Assembly: GCF_005222835.1 (NCBI RefSeq)
Contig: NZ_STGA01000029.1
Span: 1-64,000, forward strand
Source: Rhizobium sp. FKY42
Lineage (GTDB): Bacteria > Pseudomonadota > Alphaproteobacteria > Rhizobiales > Rhizobiaceae
DNA length: 64,000 nucleotides
Direction: 5' to 3'
The stretch's first letter is position 1, and each line of letters begins with the position of its first letter. A program made the translations under genes and the position numbers. Shown here in pieces: positions 1-7,824 of the stretch. The notes beneath the pieces are model-generated. The model was not told the origin of the DNA and ran no database searches. It saw nothing but the letters and a program-made list of their open reading frames with translations.

Positions 1-69
1 ATGGTCAACGTGGCCAATCGTGCCGATGTTCACATGCGGCTTGGTACGCTCAAACTTGCTCTTTGCCAT
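1..69 (-). CDS. tuf: Elongation factor Tu, N-terminal fragment
   Basis: Only the first 23 codons lie in the window; the gene continues beyond base 1. The reverse complement starts with ATG and reads MAKSKFERTKPHVNIGTIGH, the invariant start of EF-Tu up to the beginning of the first GTP-binding loop region. EF-Tu is the GTPase that delivers aminoacyl-tRNA to the ribosome. tRNA-Tyr and tRNA-Gly genes lie directly upstream on the same strand, the tRNA-tuf arrangement common in alphaproteobacteria, so all three may share a transcript. Whether this is the only tuf copy cannot be seen here. Confidence 0.93.
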   Translation of the reverse strand, partial: MAKSKFERTKPHVNIGTIGHVDH

Positions 70-234
70 TGATGCTTCCTGTGATCAAAAAGAATGGTTC
101 ATCCGCGCGTGCGGATTTGGTGACGCCGTTTAAGGCTTTCCAGTTCAATGCGCAAGATAATTATTGCAAAGGCCCCGGAGGTATCCACGCGCAACAGCCA
201 GACGCCATCAACTGAATGTTTCCTGGTAGAATTT

Positions 235-308
235 TGGAGCGGGTAGCGGGAATCGAACCCGCGTATTCAGCTTGGAAGGCTGCTGCTCTACCATTGAGCT
301 ATACCCGC
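235..308 (-). tRNA. tRNA-Gly (anticodon UCC)
   Basis: The reverse complement folds as a complete cloverleaf. The acceptor stem starts GCGGGTA and its 3' strand is TACCCGC, followed by an encoded CCA end. The T-loop is GTTCGAATC, and the anticodon loop CTTCCAA contains TCC, which reads glycine GGA/GGG codons. Length is 74 nt. It lies 27 nt downstream of tRNA-Tyr and upstream of tuf on the same strand. Confidence 0.95.
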
Positions 309-335
309 GGGCTTGTGTTCGGTCGAAGATCAGAA

Positions 336-420
336 TGGTGGAGGGAGTTGGATTTGAACCAACGTAGGCTGAGCCAACGGATTTACAGTCCGTCCCCTTT
401 AACCACTCGGGCATCCCTCC
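336..420 (-). tRNA. tRNA-Tyr (anticodon GUA)
   Basis: The reverse complement is an 85-nt class II tRNA with acceptor GGAGGGA/TCCCTCC, an encoded CCA and a T-loop GTTCAAATC. The anticodon loop ACTGTAAATC contains GTA, and the long variable arm is typical of bacterial tRNA-Tyr. It is the first gene of the tRNA-Tyr / tRNA-Gly / tuf group on the minus strand and sits about 60 nt behind a strong sigma-70-type promoter. Confidence 0.95.
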
Positions 421-484
421 AGTATTCTGTCTGGACCGAAGACCAAGCTTGTGAACCGCGTCGTTTGCTGCAGTCACGGCGGCG

Positions 485-513
485 TATATGACTGCCAGTT
501 CGCCTGCTGTCAA
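485..513 (-). promoter_or_regulatory. Promoter of the tRNA-Tyr/tRNA-Gly(/tuf) unit
   Basis: On the minus strand there is a perfect -35 TTGACA (513-508), a 17-nt spacer and a -10 CATATA (490-485). It is followed by a GC-rich discriminator, CGCCGCC, as found at stringently controlled stable-RNA promoters. The predicted start is near 478, about 58 nt before tRNA-Tyr. Confidence 0.65.
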
Positions 514-613
514 CACGACATCAAATGAAAATTTCGAGAAATTTCAAAACTTCTCTTCGACCTGTGGATGACGGTGGACTTTCCCCTTGGATGCACAGTC
601 GCTATAAGGCGGC

Positions 614-1492
614 ATGACCAAGAACGAAAACAAAGATAAATCCGCCCGAGACAGCCACTACGCCAATCTGCGTCGGCAAGTTCGCGATTCCAAGAGAGAG
701 CGTGGCGAAATTCCGACGCCGGCGCCTGCCAAACGGCGTAAGTCAGGCGGAGATTGGTCTCCGCCTCAGCTCGAAGCGGAACAGGTCTACCTATATGGGC
801 TTCATACCGTTCGCGCAGCCATTGAAAATCCGGCCCGCAAACTGCTGCGCCTCTTTGTGACGCAAAATGCGTTCATCCGGCTCGATATCGGCCCTGCGGA
901 AGCGCTGCCGTTTCCGGTGGAATTCGTCGTTCCGTCGGACATTGAGCGAATCCTAGGCCCTGAAGCAATCCATCAGGGCGCCATGCTTGAGACCAGAGCG
1001 CTGCCCATTCGAAGGCTCGAAGCGCTGAAGGACAGCCCTCTCCTTCTGGTTCTCGATCAGGTAACTGATCCGCATAATGTCGGTGCGATCATGCGTTCAG
1101 CCGTCGCATTCGACGCGGGTGCGGTGATCACGACCCAGCGTCACAGCCCGACCGAGTCGGGTGTCCTCGCAAAGTCGGCGTCTGGAGCACTGGAACTCAT
1201 TCCCTACATTCAAATCACCAATCTAGCTGATGCACTTGGTGAGCTCCATCGGCTCGGTTTCCAGTCCATAGGTCTAGACTCCGAGGGGCCCGCACCAATC
1301 GAGGGGACGTTCACTGGAGACAAGATTGCCCTCGTGCTTGGTTCCGAAGGGAAAGGGTTGCGCCAGAAAACCCGGGAAACCGTGACCTCCCTCGCCCGTC
1401 TCGATATGCCTGGCGCCATCAAGTCACTCAATGTATCGAACGCCGCCGCTATCGCACTTTATGCAACAGGACAGTTCCTCAAGCGCAAGTAA
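614..1492 (+). CDS. rlmB: 23S rRNA (guanosine-2'-O)-methyltransferase, RlmB type
   Basis: A SpoU/TrmH-family methyltransferase of 292 residues that transfers a methyl group from S-adenosylmethionine to a ribose 2'-OH in 23S rRNA. Residues 1-50 form a basic, disordered extension. Residues about 57-130 are the SpoU substrate-binding domain and 143-290 the knotted SPOUT domain. Its three motifs are present: LDQVTDPHNVGAIMRSA (148-163), VLGSEGKGL (241-249) and SLNVSNAAAIALY (271-283). Start codon ATG follows AAGGCGG. It stands alone, divergent from the tRNA genes and convergent with the receiver gene 12 nt downstream. G2251 (RlmB) is the usual target for this length and motif set, but the exact nucleotide is inferred. 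Confidence 0.88.
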   Translation: MTKNENKDKSARDSHYANLRRQVRDSKRERGEIPTPAPAKRRKSGGDWSPPQLEAEQVYLYGLHTVRAAIENPARKLLRLFVTQNAFIRLDIGPAEALPFPVEFVVPSDIERILGPEAIHQGAMLETRALPIRRLEALKDSPLLLVLDQVTDPHNVGAIMRSAVAFDAGAVITTQRHSPTESGVLAKSASGALELIPYIQITNLADALGELHRLGFQSIGLDSEGPAPIEGTFTGDKIALVLGSEGKGLRQKTRETVTSLARLDMPGAIKSLNVSNAAAIALYATGQFLKRK

Positions 1493-1504
1493 GCCTCAGT
1501 AATA

Positions 1505-1903
1505 TCAGTTCTCGAAACGCTTGAAGCGTTCTGGCGCGAGCGCGTCGCCTCCCGACCTGAGATCCGCTGCGAATTGGATGGCACCGACCAGCTCCAGATC
1601 GAAGATCGGCTTTGAAATGACGCCTAGTGTTCCCGGCACGCCCTCGCCCAGCAGGTCCGGATTAGCCGTCATGAAGAGTACTGTCGCGCCAGATTGCGCA
1701 AGTGCGGCACCGATAGTCGGGCCGGTTATTCCGTCCTGCAACTGCACATCAACGAGCGCGATTTCGCAATCCTGAGCGTACTTCATCGCGTCCTGCGAAT
1801 TCGCTGCTATGCCCACCACATCGTGGCCGAGCGCGATCACCGCATCCTCGATATGGAGTGCGATCAACAACTGATCTTCGACAATCAAAATTTTATAGGT
1901 CAT
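1505..1903 (-). CDS. Single-domain response regulator (receiver only)
   Basis: A 132-residue CheY-like receiver with no output domain. Visible receiver residues are E9/D10, the phospho-acceptor Asp52 in ALVDVQLQDG, a Thr in LFMTAN near 79, and the conserved Lys in ISKPI near 98. Such proteins pass phosphate on or act by binding a partner. No cognate kinase is directly adjacent: the hybrid kinase lies 1.3 kb upstream on the same strand behind the HD-GYP gene. Its start has no obvious Shine-Dalgarno, and a GGAAC-N16-GGTT element lies about 30 nt upstream, suggesting control by the general-stress sigma factor EcfG. The partner is unknown. Confidence 0.85.
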   Translation of the reverse strand: MTYKILIVEDQLLIALHIEDAVIALGHDVVGIAANSQDAMKYAQDCEIALVDVQLQDGITGPTIGAALAQSGATVLFMTANPDLLGEGVPGTLGVISKPIFDLELVGAIQFAADLRSGGDALAPERFKRFEN

Positions 1904-1932
1904 TTAATTCGGCCCGCAATCCGAACATTGAT

Positions 1933-1957
1933 AACCCACAAGCACTGGAAAGGTTCC
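1933..1957 (-). promoter_or_regulatory. EcfG/RpoE2-like promoter of the receiver gene
   Basis: Minus strand GGAAC (1957-1953), 16 nt, then GGTT (1936-1933). The consensus for the alphaproteobacterial general-stress sigma factor is GGAAC-N16/17-CGTT, so the -35 is perfect and the -10 differs at one base. The predicted transcript starts roughly 20 nt before the receiver ATG. Match by eye only. Confidence 0.45.
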
Positions 1958-2117
1958 CTTACTTTTTGTGCTATCGTGACGGCCACGATCACTGACGACG
2001 ATCGGGATGTTTCTGCTCAATCATTCGGCGCGCGACCGTCTCCAGGGATCAACCACGCGCCTTGCAACGCAGACACCAGTTTTCAGTTTTATCCCTCTGA
2101 CTGAGACAACCAGATGT

Positions 2118-3176
2118 TCAGGCGGCAGCTCCCGGCTCTTCGGTTCTTTCATGCGGAGCGTTCATGATTCTCCTGATATCTGGCAATGCGCTAATGAACG
2201 CCTGAACACATTGCGGATCAAACTGACTGCCGGCTCTATCGCGAATGTGCTGGATCGTCTTATCCATGGTCCATGCTTCCTTATATGGGCGAGCCGTCGT
2301 GAGGGCGTCAAAGCTATCGGCGATTGCAACGATTCGGCCTGCCAGAGGGATCTCGGCTCCGGAAAGCCGATGCGGATAGCCTTGACCGTCCCACCTCTCG
2401 TGATGAGCACCGGCAATCTCTGCAGCGAGTTGAAGCAGGCTGGAACGAGAATGACCGAGAATTCGCGAACCAATCGATGTATGACACTGCATCTGTTCCC
2501 GCTCGACATCGGTATAAATCCCGCGTTTCAGAAGTACAGCGTCCGGAATACCCACCTTACCTATGTCGTGCATCGGGGCAGCCATGCGAATATCTGCGCA
2601 GATTTCATCTGGTAGACCATAGGCCTTGGCGATTGCTTCCGAATACGCCCCCACACGCAGAGTATGCATGGCCGTTTCCGGATCTTTATAGCTAGCAGCC
2701 AAGGTCAGTCGGTAAATTATTTCCTGCTCACGCTCGCGCAGTTCGTTGACGACTTTTTCAACTTCAGTGCGCAGCCATTCCGCTCGCTCCGCCAATTGAT
2801 TTCGGGCTGTGGTCAATGCCGCGAGGTTGCGGATGCGCGCCTGAAATTCGAGGGGGTTGATCGGCTTCGTCATAAAATCAATTGCGCCGGCATTCAACGC
2901 CGTCATTCGGGTAGCGGTATCGCCATCGGCTGTCACCACCACGAATGGCTTATCGCGATATTTATCGAAACGGCGAATCTCGACGAGGAGATCGACGCCA
3001 TTATAGACAGGCATCTGGAAATCGATCACACCGATATCGAAATCCAGATCCGGCATTGCATGCAGCGCTTCTTCGGGACTGGAGAAGCCAATTGCCTTGC
3101 ATCCATCCACGGTCGCAACAAGTTTCTTCAGCAGAACCAGATTGGTCTTGTTGTCGTCGACCACCAGAATGTTCAT
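2118..3176 (-). CDS. Response regulator with HD-GYP c-di-GMP phosphodiesterase domain (RpfG-like)
   Basis: 352 residues. An N-terminal receiver (1-118; acidic pair D7/D8, phospho-acceptor Asp52 in GVIDFQMP, Lys104 in FMTKP) is joined by a short coiled linker (about 120-155) to an HD-GYP domain. The HD dyad is His203-Asp204 in PMHDIGKVGIPD, and HHERWDGQGYP at 258-268 carries the GYP signature, so the domain looks catalytically intact and should hydrolyse c-di-GMP. An upstream in-frame extension exists, but ATG 3176 is preceded by GAGGAGAAAGAC and begins the receiver exactly, so it is preferred. It starts 10 nt after the hybrid kinase stop codon, forming a three-gene signalling operon; the kinase is the likely phosphodonor. 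Confidence 0.9.
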   Translation of the reverse strand: MNILVVDDNKTNLVLLKKLVATVDGCKAIGFSSPEEALHAMPDLDFDIGVIDFQMPVYNGVDLLVEIRRFDKYRDKPFVVVTADGDTATRMTALNAGAIDFMTKPINPLEFQARIRNLAALTTARNQLAERAEWLRTEVEKVVNELREREQEIIYRLTLAASYKDPETAMHTLRVGAYSEAIAKAYGLPDEICADIRMAAPMHDIGKVGIPDAVLLKRGIYTDVEREQMQCHTSIGSRILGHSRSSLLQLAAEIAGAHHERWDGQGYPHRLSGAEIPLAGRIVAIADSFDALTTARPYKEAWTMDKTIQHIRDRAGSQFDPQCVQAFISALPDIRRIMNAPHERTEEPGAAA

Positions 3177-3186
3177 GTCTTTCTCC

Positions 3187-5412
3187 TCAGGCGGCCAGCG
3201 CAGTCTGCGCGGCACGAATTTGTTGCGAAAGCTCATCAATGTCGGCCAGTGTGAGTTCCCTCTTACGAAGAGTTTGCGCCTGCATGGCGATCTCCTCCAG
3301 ACCGATATTGGCTGCAGCTCCCTTTAGATTATGCAGAAGCGTGTCAAAATTTTCCTTACGTCCGTCCTGCATTGAGACATTCAGTGAATTCAGAAGATCG
3401 ACTGCGTCATCAAAAAATGCTGCCATGAGTTCCTCGAAGGCATCGGCTCCCAGGATCTCCTCAATCTCCTTGCGTCGGTCGGCCACAGCAGCGATACCGC
3501 TTCTCGGTTCCTGCGAATGGTCGACCGAAGTCGTATCGACGACAGGGCGTTCAGGCTCAATCGATGACATAGGAGTTACACCCTGCAACACGGCACTCAG
3601 AGCAGCGAGGCTAATGGGCTTTGCCTGGAAGCCAGTCATACCGGCATCACTGCATAGGCGACGATCTTCTTCCGAAGCATTCGCTGTCAGCGCTACAATG
3701 GGCACATTCCTGTTCCGGCTCTCGGGCTCACGAAGACGACGCGTCGCTTCAATCCCATCCATGATCGGCATTTGCATATCCATCAGAACAAGGTCGAAAT
3801 CCTGTCTGGATGCCAACTCCAGTGCGACTTGACCATTTTCGGCGACGGCTGCTGTCTGCCCGAGGTGACTGAGATAGCCGAGGATAACCTGCTGATTGAT
3901 TTTGTTGTCTTCAGCCAGAAGGATCCTCAGAGGTGCAATCCTGGTGAATCCCTTGGGCGTTTCGACATCCTGTTCTGTCGCCGGAGCCTCTGTTGCCTGC
4001 ACAGGGACCTCGAACCAGAAGGTGCTGCCGAAACCGGGGGCACTATCCACGCCGATCCGGCCACCGAAGCGGTCGATGATCTCCTTGCAGATGGTCAGCC
4101 CCAGGCCGGTACCGCCGTAGCGGCGGCTGATGCTGGCGTCGACCTGTGAGAAGGGTCGAAACAGTTTTTTGCGCCCTTCTTCGCCTATACCGATGCCTGT
4201 ATCCTGAACCTCAACACGTAACCAAACCGCATTCTGGCGAACCTGCTGCCGCATCCGCAAGGTTACGGTGCCTTCGCTGGTAAATTTCACTGCATTGCTC
4301 ATCAGGTTCAACATCACCTGACGCAGGCGTGTGGGATCCGCAAGCACGTGCCGCGCATGCCAACGATGGGGAAGGTCGACAGAAATCCGCGTTCCCGCTT
4401 CAGTCGCGCGTCCGCGCATCATTTCCGCCGAATTCTCCGCTAGTGTGACGAGATCCACCGGACGCTCTTCGAGTTCGAGCTTGCCGTGCTCGATTTTAGC
4501 GTAGTCCAGGATCTCGTTGATGATATCGAGCAGAGCCTCCCCAGAGCGACGAATTGTTTTGACACGGCTCAGCGCATCGTCAGGGAGCTTGTTGAGTTCC
4601 AGCAGTTCCACCATGCCCAATATGGCATTGAGAGGCGTACGAATCTCGTGGCCCATAGTCGCCATGAACTGTGATTTGGCGCGGTTCCCCGCCTCAGCTG
4701 CCTGATAGGACACCGTTAACTCATGCGCCATGGCCTCCAGGCTTGCACCTGCCGCCTGGACACCGCGCAACTGGCGTCTGAGGCCGACAATCAATAGAAG
4801 AACGGATAGAGACAGCAGGCCAACGATCAGGAAAGCCTTCTGCTGGAGGGCCTCCACTTCCAAACGGTTCTGAGCGCGCTCTTCGCTCGTGAGCGTGTTC
4901 GTATAGACGAGCAAAGCGCCCGTCGCTTCCGACAATGCACTTGCCTGCGCCAGGAGCTCGACCGCATTTACAGACCCGGGGTCAATCTGCATCAACTTAC
5001 TGAACACCAGATCTAGATGCATGATCATGCCCTGCACCTGCTCCAGTCTAGCCTTGACCTGGTTGTCTGCCGAAAAGCCCTGCTCGAACTTCGACTTTCG
5101 CAACACGTCCATGCGCGAATAGACGATATCGAAACGCAGGGCGAGCTTTTCGCGCGTCGCGGCTGCTGCCAAACCTTCGAAAGACAGTTCTTTGAGCGAA
5201 TGGAACAGTTCGTCGGCCTCGCGGTCCAGTTGGTAGACAGACCACATCGCGTTTTCACGGACGGCGTCTTTGAGACTACCCTGTCGGTTCGAAATGTCGA
5301 TGTATATGGAGACGAGAATCCCCAACAGGATCACCGCGAATATCTGCAGCGCCGCCGTCGTCCGGCTGGCGCGGCGAATGACCTCGCCACCAAACGGCAT
5401 TGCTGGTGTCAC
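3187..5412 (-). CDS. Hybrid sensor histidine kinase with receiver and HPt domains
   Basis: 741 residues from a GTG that overlaps the upstream stop (GTGA); an ATG four codons later is an alternative. Order: TM helix about 20-38, a periplasmic all-helical region about 40-190, TM helix about 193-211, and a coiled linker. The dimerisation/phosphoacceptor domain has His255 in ATMGHEIRTP. The ATPase domain has DTGIGIG and GGTGLGL boxes. A receiver about 500-620 has LAEDNKINQ and LVLMDMQMP, and the C-terminal HPt has HNLKGAAANIG. It is therefore a complete tripartite phosphorelay kinase. The gene before it encodes a secreted cofactor-less oxidoreductase-fold protein, and the gene after it the HD-GYP regulator. 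Overlap and 10-nt spacing imply translational coupling. The signal is unknown. Confidence 0.9.
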   Translation of the reverse strand: MTPAMPFGGEVIRRASRTTAALQIFAVILLGILVSIYIDISNRQGSLKDAVRENAMWSVYQLDREADELFHSLKELSFEGLAAAATREKLALRFDIVYSRMDVLRKSKFEQGFSADNQVKARLEQVQGMIMHLDLVFSKLMQIDPGSVNAVELLAQASALSEATGALLVYTNTLTSEERAQNRLEVEALQQKAFLIVGLLSLSVLLLIVGLRRQLRGVQAAGASLEAMAHELTVSYQAAEAGNRAKSQFMATMGHEIRTPLNAILGMVELLELNKLPDDALSRVKTIRRSGEALLDIINEILDYAKIEHGKLELEERPVDLVTLAENSAEMMRGRATEAGTRISVDLPHRWHARHVLADPTRLRQVMLNLMSNAVKFTSEGTVTLRMRQQVRQNAVWLRVEVQDTGIGIGEEGRKKLFRPFSQVDASISRRYGGTGLGLTICKEIIDRFGGRIGVDSAPGFGSTFWFEVPVQATEAPATEQDVETPKGFTRIAPLRILLAEDNKINQQVILGYLSHLGQTAAVAENGQVALELASRQDFDLVLMDMQMPIMDGIEATRRLREPESRNRNVPIVALTANASEEDRRLCSDAGMTGFQAKPISLAALSAVLQGVTPMSSIEPERPVVDTTSVDHSQEPRSGIAAVADRRKEIEEILGADAFEELMAAFFDDAVDLLNSLNVSMQDGRKENFDTLLHNLKGAAANIGLEEIAMQAQTLRKRELTLADIDELSQQIRAAQTALAA

Positions 5413-5903
5413 GGCTTTACCTCAATCTCCTTGATCTGCCAGACAGACCGAGAAAAGTATTTTTCGTTGTAAAGTGCAGGATCTTTATCGAAAGGATAGA
5501 TCAAAAAAAGTGGCCCCTTTTCCCGGACCGACATGACCTTGCCATTCTGTCGCGTCGCCAGAATCGTATCCAGCTTCTCCGCATCTTCAACGGGCACCTC
5601 CGCGAAATAGTCGTTCAATGCCTTCACTTGGAGTTTGCTGCCAGTCGCTCCCGCTTCTTTCAGAACTGCGCGCAAAAGCGGACCCGAGAAACTTGTCTCT
5701 CCTTCCGTCCAGGGTGTCTTCATCTTGCCCGTGCGGCCATCCAGTTTTTCCAGCATTTCAAGGTCGAACTGCGCCGTCGCACCGACATTGGCATGAGTAA
5801 GCGTGCCCTTGACCGTCAGGATCACAGGCCCCTTCGGCGCGTCCAACGCCAGGGCTGAGGAGGCAAACAGCAGGGAAGAAGCGATCAGAGTGAGAAATCG
5901 CAT
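5409..5903 (-). CDS. Secreted protein with molybdopterin-oxidoreductase fold, no metal-ligand cysteine
   Basis: 164 residues starting with a Sec signal peptide (about 1-19, cleavage after ALA). The mature part resembles the core of the sulfite-oxidase/YedY molybdopterin-binding fold (features such as FSGPLLRAVLKEAGA and LNDYFAEVPVED). The protein contains no cysteine at all, so the molybdenum-coordinating Cys of true enzymes is absent. It is probably a non-catalytic ligand- or partner-binding periplasmic protein. Its stop codon overlaps the hybrid kinase start, so it is most simply an accessory sensor for that kinase. The fold assignment is from sequence resemblance and not certain. Confidence 0.7.
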   Translation of the reverse strand: MRFLTLIASSLLFASSALALDAPKGPVILTVKGTLTHANVGATAQFDLEMLEKLDGRTGKMKTPWTEGETSFSGPLLRAVLKEAGATGSKLQVKALNDYFAEVPVEDAEKLDTILATRQNGKVMSVREKGPLFLIYPFDKDPALYNEKYFSRSVWQIKEIEVKP

Positions 5904-5948
5904 TTTTGAAGGCCCGTTTCGTTCTGCGGAGTGTAAAGAGGCAGCAAC

Positions 5949-6410
5949 TCAGGCCGCCTGAGGAATCTGGTCGTTCTCGAACAGACGTTCGATATTGAGG
6001 TAACAGATCATTCCGGAGTCGTGAGTGATGATCCCGTCGCAGTAACGGCTATCGAAACTGGTCAGGACGACGGGGACCGGCTGCAGCTGATTAGCTGACA
6101 CGGTCAACATGTCTGTCACGTGATCGACGACCAGGCCGACAATCGTTGGACCAGCCTCAGCCACGACGATGGCGCTGCGTTCCGTGCGTTCCGCTGGCGT
6201 CATGCCAAGTCGGCGCGCCAGATCAATGGTGGGAATCACATTACCGCGCAAATTGATGACACCAAGCACGAATTCAGGAGCGTTCGGGATAGGCATTGAC
6301 GGCCCCCAACCGCGGATCTCACGCACGCCGGTGGTGCGGATGCAAAAGTTCTGTTCGCCCAAACGAAAGGCGATGATTTCCAGAGCGTCGTTCTTGGTTG
6401 CGGCCGTCAT
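5949..6410 (-). CDS. cheW: CheW-like chemotaxis coupling protein
   Basis: 153 residues forming one CheW/SH3-like domain: EIIAFRLGEQNFCIRTTGVREI, then VLGVINLRGNVIPTIDLARRLG and IVGLVVDHVTDML, which are the standard CheW landmarks. CheW bridges methyl-accepting receptors and CheA kinase under the inner membrane. The preferred ATG (6410) follows GAGGATCGAACC; a longer upstream reading frame has no supporting ribosome site. No cheA, receptor or flagellar gene is visible nearby, so this is an orphan cheW. It lies 45 nt upstream of the oxidoreductase-fold/kinase/HD-GYP operon on the same strand and could be cotranscribed with it. Confidence 0.87.
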   Translation of the reverse strand: MTAATKNDALEIIAFRLGEQNFCIRTTGVREIRGWGPSMPIPNAPEFVLGVINLRGNVIPTIDLARRLGMTPAERTERSAIVVAEAGPTIVGLVVDHVTDMLTVSANQLQPVPVVLTSFDSRYCDGIITHDSGMICYLNIERLFENDQIPQAA

Positions 6411-6733
6411 GGTTCGATCCTCATCTGGCAGTTTCGGGCAATGGTTCCGAACCGACGAGGGATGCCGTTCACGCAAGCACAATAGCCTGCATGGCTGACA
6501 GCTGAGAATCGTGAGGATGTCCGCGCTGAAGATGGCTTAACTGCGTCTCAGCATCGATTCGGTCGGGTCCGCATTCATTTCGGTGGTGATGCGACCGCAT
6601 CGCCCGACGCTCTCAACCTAGTAGAAAGAGTCTAATCGACGCTGAAATAATTGCTTCAATTTGATTGAATTCTCGCTTTTTCAAGCAACGGCAGCCTGTA
6701 AGCTGCGACTGAATGACGACCATGAGGAGAGAA
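6411..6733 (-). other. Gene-free stretch upstream of cheW and downstream of tRNA-Thr
   Basis: 323 nt without a credible coding region. The part nearest tRNA-Thr is AT-rich (about 6640-6690) with a short GCAGC/GCTGC hairpin near 6690-6704 that could end the tRNA transcript. The rest presumably carries the cheW promoter and leader, but no -35/-10 pair stands out. Confidence 0.4.
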
Positions 6734-6809
<76 letters not shown>

Positions 6810-6973
6810 ACTTGCGGGTGTCCAACTAGCATATCTGGCCGCTGTGTAAACCCCAAAATGCATTTTTCGAGAAGAAGAGGAGATAAAAGAGAGGGAGAAC
6901 CATCAACCCTCAGCACGGCCTTGTACCTGGAGACCGATATCGGCTACCAAAGTGCCAGGAACGAGGAGAGCCA

Positions 6974-7747
6974 ATGTCTTCTACCAGCTACAAAATTTGC
7001 TTTCTGGCCTCTCCAGCACCAGAGGCGCAGGCGGCCTTTGCCGAGTTGACATCGTTATACGGGAATCACGATATCTCCGACGCCGATGTCGTTGTTGCAC
7101 TGGGAGGCGATGGGTTCATGCTTCAGACCCTTCACCAGACCATCAATAGCGGCAAACGAATCTACGGCATGAATTGCGGTTCCGTCGGCTTCCTGATGAA
7201 CGATTACCGTATTGATGGCCTCAACGCGCGAATCAATGCTTCAGTTGAAAACGACCTTCATCCTTTGCAGATGAAAACCCTCAATGCAGATGGGTCCAAA
7301 TCCGTCGCACTTGCCATCAATGAGGTCTACATCTTCCGTCAATCTTACCAGGCGACAAAAGTGCGCGTGACCATCGATGGGCATACACGCCTCGAGGAGC
7401 TGATTTGTGACGGGCTGATGATTGCAACGCCAGCAGGTTCAACTGCCTATAATCTGTCTGCTCACGGACCCATTCTGCCACTGGAAGCCCCTTTGCTGGC
7501 CATGACACCGGTAAGCGCATTCCGTCCTCGTCGCTGGCGTGGCGCGCTTTTGCCGAACAAGGTCTGCGTTGAGCTCGATATTCTGGAAGCAGACAAACGT
7601 CCGGTGAATGCTGTCGCAGATAACACTGAGGTCAAGAGCGTACTCAAAGTTATCATTTCACAGTCCAGCGATCGGACTGCGAGGATCCTGTCCGATCCCG
7701 ATCATTCATGGTCTGAGCGAATCCTGGCGGAGCAGTTCTCAGACTGA
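6974..7747 (+). CDS. nadK: NAD kinase
   Basis: 257 residues, the length of the compact proteobacterial NAD kinases, which phosphorylate NAD to NADP with ATP or polyphosphate in the cytoplasm. The signature GGDGFML is at 44-50 (Asp46 catalytic). The second conserved block GMNCGSVGFLMN, the NEV motif in AINEVYIF, and the glycine-rich TPAGSTAYNLSAHGPIL block are all present. ATG follows GAGGAGAGCCA. It is a monocistronic gene convergent with prfB. Confidence 0.93.
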   Translation: MSSTSYKICFLASPAPEAQAAFAELTSLYGNHDISDADVVVALGGDGFMLQTLHQTINSGKRIYGMNCGSVGFLMNDYRIDGLNARINASVENDLHPLQMKTLNADGSKSVALAINEVYIFRQSYQATKVRVTIDGHTRLEELICDGLMIATPAGSTAYNLSAHGPILPLEAPLLAMTPVSAFRPRRWRGALLPNKVCVELDILEADKRPVNAVADNTEVKSVLKVIISQSSDRTARILSDPDHSWSERILAEQFSD

Positions 7748-7764
7748 TTATTCCTGCAAGATAC

Positions 7765-7797
7765 AAAAAGGGCCGCGCAACATGCACGCAGCCCTTT
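7765..7797 (-). terminator. Rho-independent terminator of prfB (possibly shared with nadK)
   Basis: Inverted repeat AAAGGGC (67-73 of the 7700s) and GCCCTTT (7791-7797), extended by a GCG/CGC block with one mismatch. Read on the minus strand it is followed by a run of five T. It lies between the convergent stop codons of nadK and prfB. Confidence 0.65.
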
Positions 7798-7824
7798 GTA
7801 ATCACGGCTGAAAGATCGAGCAGC

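Noticed and set aside
208-516. 102-codon ORF across tRNA-Gly and tRNA-Tyr
   Set aside because: The stretch is explained entirely by two complete tRNAs; the predicted peptide contains typical translated-tRNA motifs.
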